Shown piece by piece: positions 54,846-56,742 of a stretch of DNA of 56,742 nt. Made by a program: the position numbers and the translations under genes. Within the stretch, counting starts at the first letter, position 1, and every line of letters begins with the position of its first letter. The DNA comes from Amoebophrya sp. AT5.2 (taxonomy: Eukaryota > Sar > Dinophyceae > Syndiniales > Amoebophryaceae): assembly GCA_005223375.1 (NCBI GenBank), contig RXOD01003816.1, positions 1-56,742 on the forward strand, written 5' to 3'. The notes beneath the pieces were generated by a model. That model searched no databases, was not told the DNA's origin, and saw only the letters and a list, made by a program, of their open reading frames with translations.

Positions 54846-56657
54846 ATGTCGTCCAACAAGGAGGACACAAGCGACAACGTGCGCGTCTGCTGCCGCGTCC
54901 GGCCACCAAACGAGAAAGAGAGGGGCACCCAGGTGTGTGTGGACACGCCAAACCTGCAGACGATCGGGCTGAAGATTGGGGCAGATGTCGGTTCCAGACC
55001 TGGCACGGCCGGATCGACCAGCGGTGCTACGAATCACGTGGTGTCGTCGCATTCCTTCTCGTTCGACCGCGTGTTTCCGATACAGTGTGCCCAGAAAACC
55101 GTGTACGAGTACGCCGCACTCCCGACGGTAAAAAGCGTCATGGAGGGCTTCAACGGAACCGTCTTTGCCTACGGTCAGACCGCGAGCGGGAAAACGTACC
55201 TTAAATTTGTTAGTAACAAACGCTTTTATTTAGTAGTTGTGCTATCGGAAGCGGAACAAGAATATTGCTTTACATCCATCAATCTTTTTTGGCCTCCACT
55301 GCCTCGTTTCTGGGCCTGCAGACCCCAATTCACGAAATTAATCAAAAACCGCAGGTTCACGATGCAGGGTCCGGATATACATGATGAGGAGAAGCAGGGG
55401 GTGATCCCGCGAATGGTGTGGACCATTTTCGACGCCATCTACTCCGCGCCGCCGACCCAGGAGTTTCTGGTCAAGGTAAGCATCGTGGAGCTGTACATGG
55501 AAAAGATCCGGTGTTTGCTCGACCCCGCACAGCGCGACAACCTAAAGATCAAGGAGCGACCCGATAAAGGCATCTTCATCGAGAACGTCACGGAAAGCTA
55601 CGTGCAGAGCGAACAAGAAATCTTCGACGCACTGCACCAAGCACAATACAACAGAACCGTTGGGTACGTAGAACGTTTCGCGATTGGTGGGTTTTCGTTT
55701 TTCATCTGGCACTGGCGCTGAGCGCTTGTTCAACATGCGACACAAAATCAAGAATCAACGAATTCCAAATCACGACAACAGGGCCACGAATATGAACGCC
55801 GTTTCGTCTCGGTCGCACATGATCTTCCAGCTCTTGATCGAGAACAAGGACACTGTGAAGAAGGTAGTAAAACGCGGGAAGTTGAACCTTGTGGATTTGG
55901 CAGGGTCGGAGAAGATTCAACGGACGGGCGCGACCGGAAACCGGCTCGAGGAGGCGAAGATGATCAACAAGAGTTTGTCTGCCCTTGGAAATGTGATCAA
56001 TGCTTTGACCGAGCCCGGGAAAGCGCACGTCCCCTACCGAGACTCGAAGCTCACACGGCTGCTGTCGGAAAGTTTGGGAGGTACTTTTTGTTTGCAGCAT
56101 GTGCTAGTGCCACCGTAATGATCGCTGAATCGCTCCTCGGCTGAAGTTTTTGTAGCACGACGCCACTCAGCTGCTATTGTTTCCAAGCCATGATAGCCCA
56201 CTGACCACCACAACAGGGAACGCGAAGACCACATTAATCATCACCGTTTCCCCTTCCGTCTACAACGATGCGGAGACGCTCTCTACGCTTCGGTTTGGCC
56301 AGCGCGCGAAGATGATTAAGAACAAGGCTGTTGTCAACGAGGACCTTTCCGTCGAGGCGCTGCAAGCGAAGGTCCTTCTGCTCAAAGACGCCGTCGCTGC
56401 GGGGAAACGACGTATCAAGCAGCTCGAGCAGGCTCTAACCTCGAACAACATCGCCGTTCCCGCCGCTGCGGCGGATGCGAGTTCCGCCTTGTTGGATGCG
56501 CACGACGGGTCGTCCGCCGATGCTCCGAGCGGGCGGCCAGGGGCAGCGGTTGCGGAGGGTGTAGACGCCGAGGCCGCGGCCAGCATGCGCGAGGAGGTGG
56601 AGGAACTGCAGCGGGAAAACGCAGAGTTGCGCGCGGAGATTATGAAGGGACCAGCTG
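54846..56657 (+). CDS. Kinesin motor, kinesin-1-like, 3' end missing
   Basis: An N-terminal motor domain from ATG 54846. Exons are 54846-55195, 55355-55663, 55782-56080 and 56217 to a donor at 56657 or 56672; introns start GTACCT, GTACGT and GTACTT. Motifs: [12 protein letters not shown]-loop GQTASGKT (split by intron 1), FTMQGPD, switch [13 protein letters not shown], switch [28 protein letters not shown], and [16 protein letters not shown] at the neck linker, then a coiled-coil neck ([12 protein letters not shown]). The order, the TM.GP motif and the neck are kinesin-1 (KHC) style, which predicts a plus-end motor on microtubules. A Gly/Ser-rich insert ([14 protein letters not shown]) lengthens an early loop. 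The stalk and tail lie beyond the right edge, so class is tentative. Confidence 0.88.
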
Positions 56658-56742
56658 GTAAGTGGCCAACTGGTAAGTACTTCGTGATGGGTCCCGACTT
56701 GGGTGGCGGATTGCTCTAGGTGGCGACGCGTCACGGCGCTCT

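Noticed and set aside
3..56742. CRISPR arrays, bacterial operons, insertion sequences or phage genes
   Set aside because: No repeat-spacer pattern, ribosome-binding sites or prokaryotic gene families are seen; the content is spliced and eukaryotic.

Overview
This window is nuclear DNA of a eukaryote: spliced genes with GT-AG introns, and a U1 snRNP protein, kinesin, Snf7/CHMP4, an NCKX-type cation exchanger, a Rab-like GTPase and WD40 proteins. About sixteen genes can be modelled and every one lies on the + strand, so this is part of a unidirectional gene array. That layout, the moderate GC content, short introns (about 50-400 nt), disordered Ala/Ser/Gly-rich proteins and a 12-base match to the 3' end of the dinoflagellate spliced leader suggest a dinoflagellate or relative. 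A syndinian parasite such as Amoebophrya is my best guess, from layout and composition only.

Layout. 3-2125: 3' part of a single-pass membrane protein. 3087-3932: U1-C. 4369-6891: intronless 840-aa protein with a coiled coil and a possible beta-helix. 8531-11768: WR-repeat protein ending in a domain shared with 22461-25940. 14018-14797: EGF-domain membrane protein. 15261-17153: PAM2-motif protein. 17839-21227: secreted or membrane-anchored coiled-coil protein. 22461-25940: paralogue of the 8531 gene. 25941-27360: AT-rich spacer with a small SH3-like ORF and a possible spliced-leader relic. 27361-35931: intact 2,856-codon non-LTR retrotransposon. 36690-39518: serine-protease homologue lacking its catalytic residues. 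40314-43258: WDR6-like WD40 protein. 43334-44608: second WD40-type protein. 45687-46783: Snf7/CHMP4. 47614-49990: NCKX-type exchanger. 50361-51528: RABL3-like GTPase. 52663-53822: unknown coiled-coil protein. 54846 to the right edge: kinesin-1-like motor, incomplete.

The genes do not form one pathway. They are ordinary cell functions (splicing, mRNA binding, tRNA modification, ESCRT, ion exchange, trafficking, transport) mixed with lineage-specific proteins and one retrotransposon. Fifteen of the 24 introns I placed start with GTAC rather than GTAAG or GTGAG, and the window also encodes U1-C, the U1 snRNP protein that helps recognise 5' splice sites.

The main points to follow up are the paralogous C-terminal domain with a U-box-like pattern, the protease homologue with all three catalytic positions changed, the exchanger whose residue equivalent to NCKX2 Asp575 is Asn, the very large retrotransposon polyprotein with a hydrophobic segment, the GTAC donor bias, and a hairpin flanked by direct repeats inside a coding exon. 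Exon limits are my own reading of frame continuity and splice dinucleotides; no transcript data were available.
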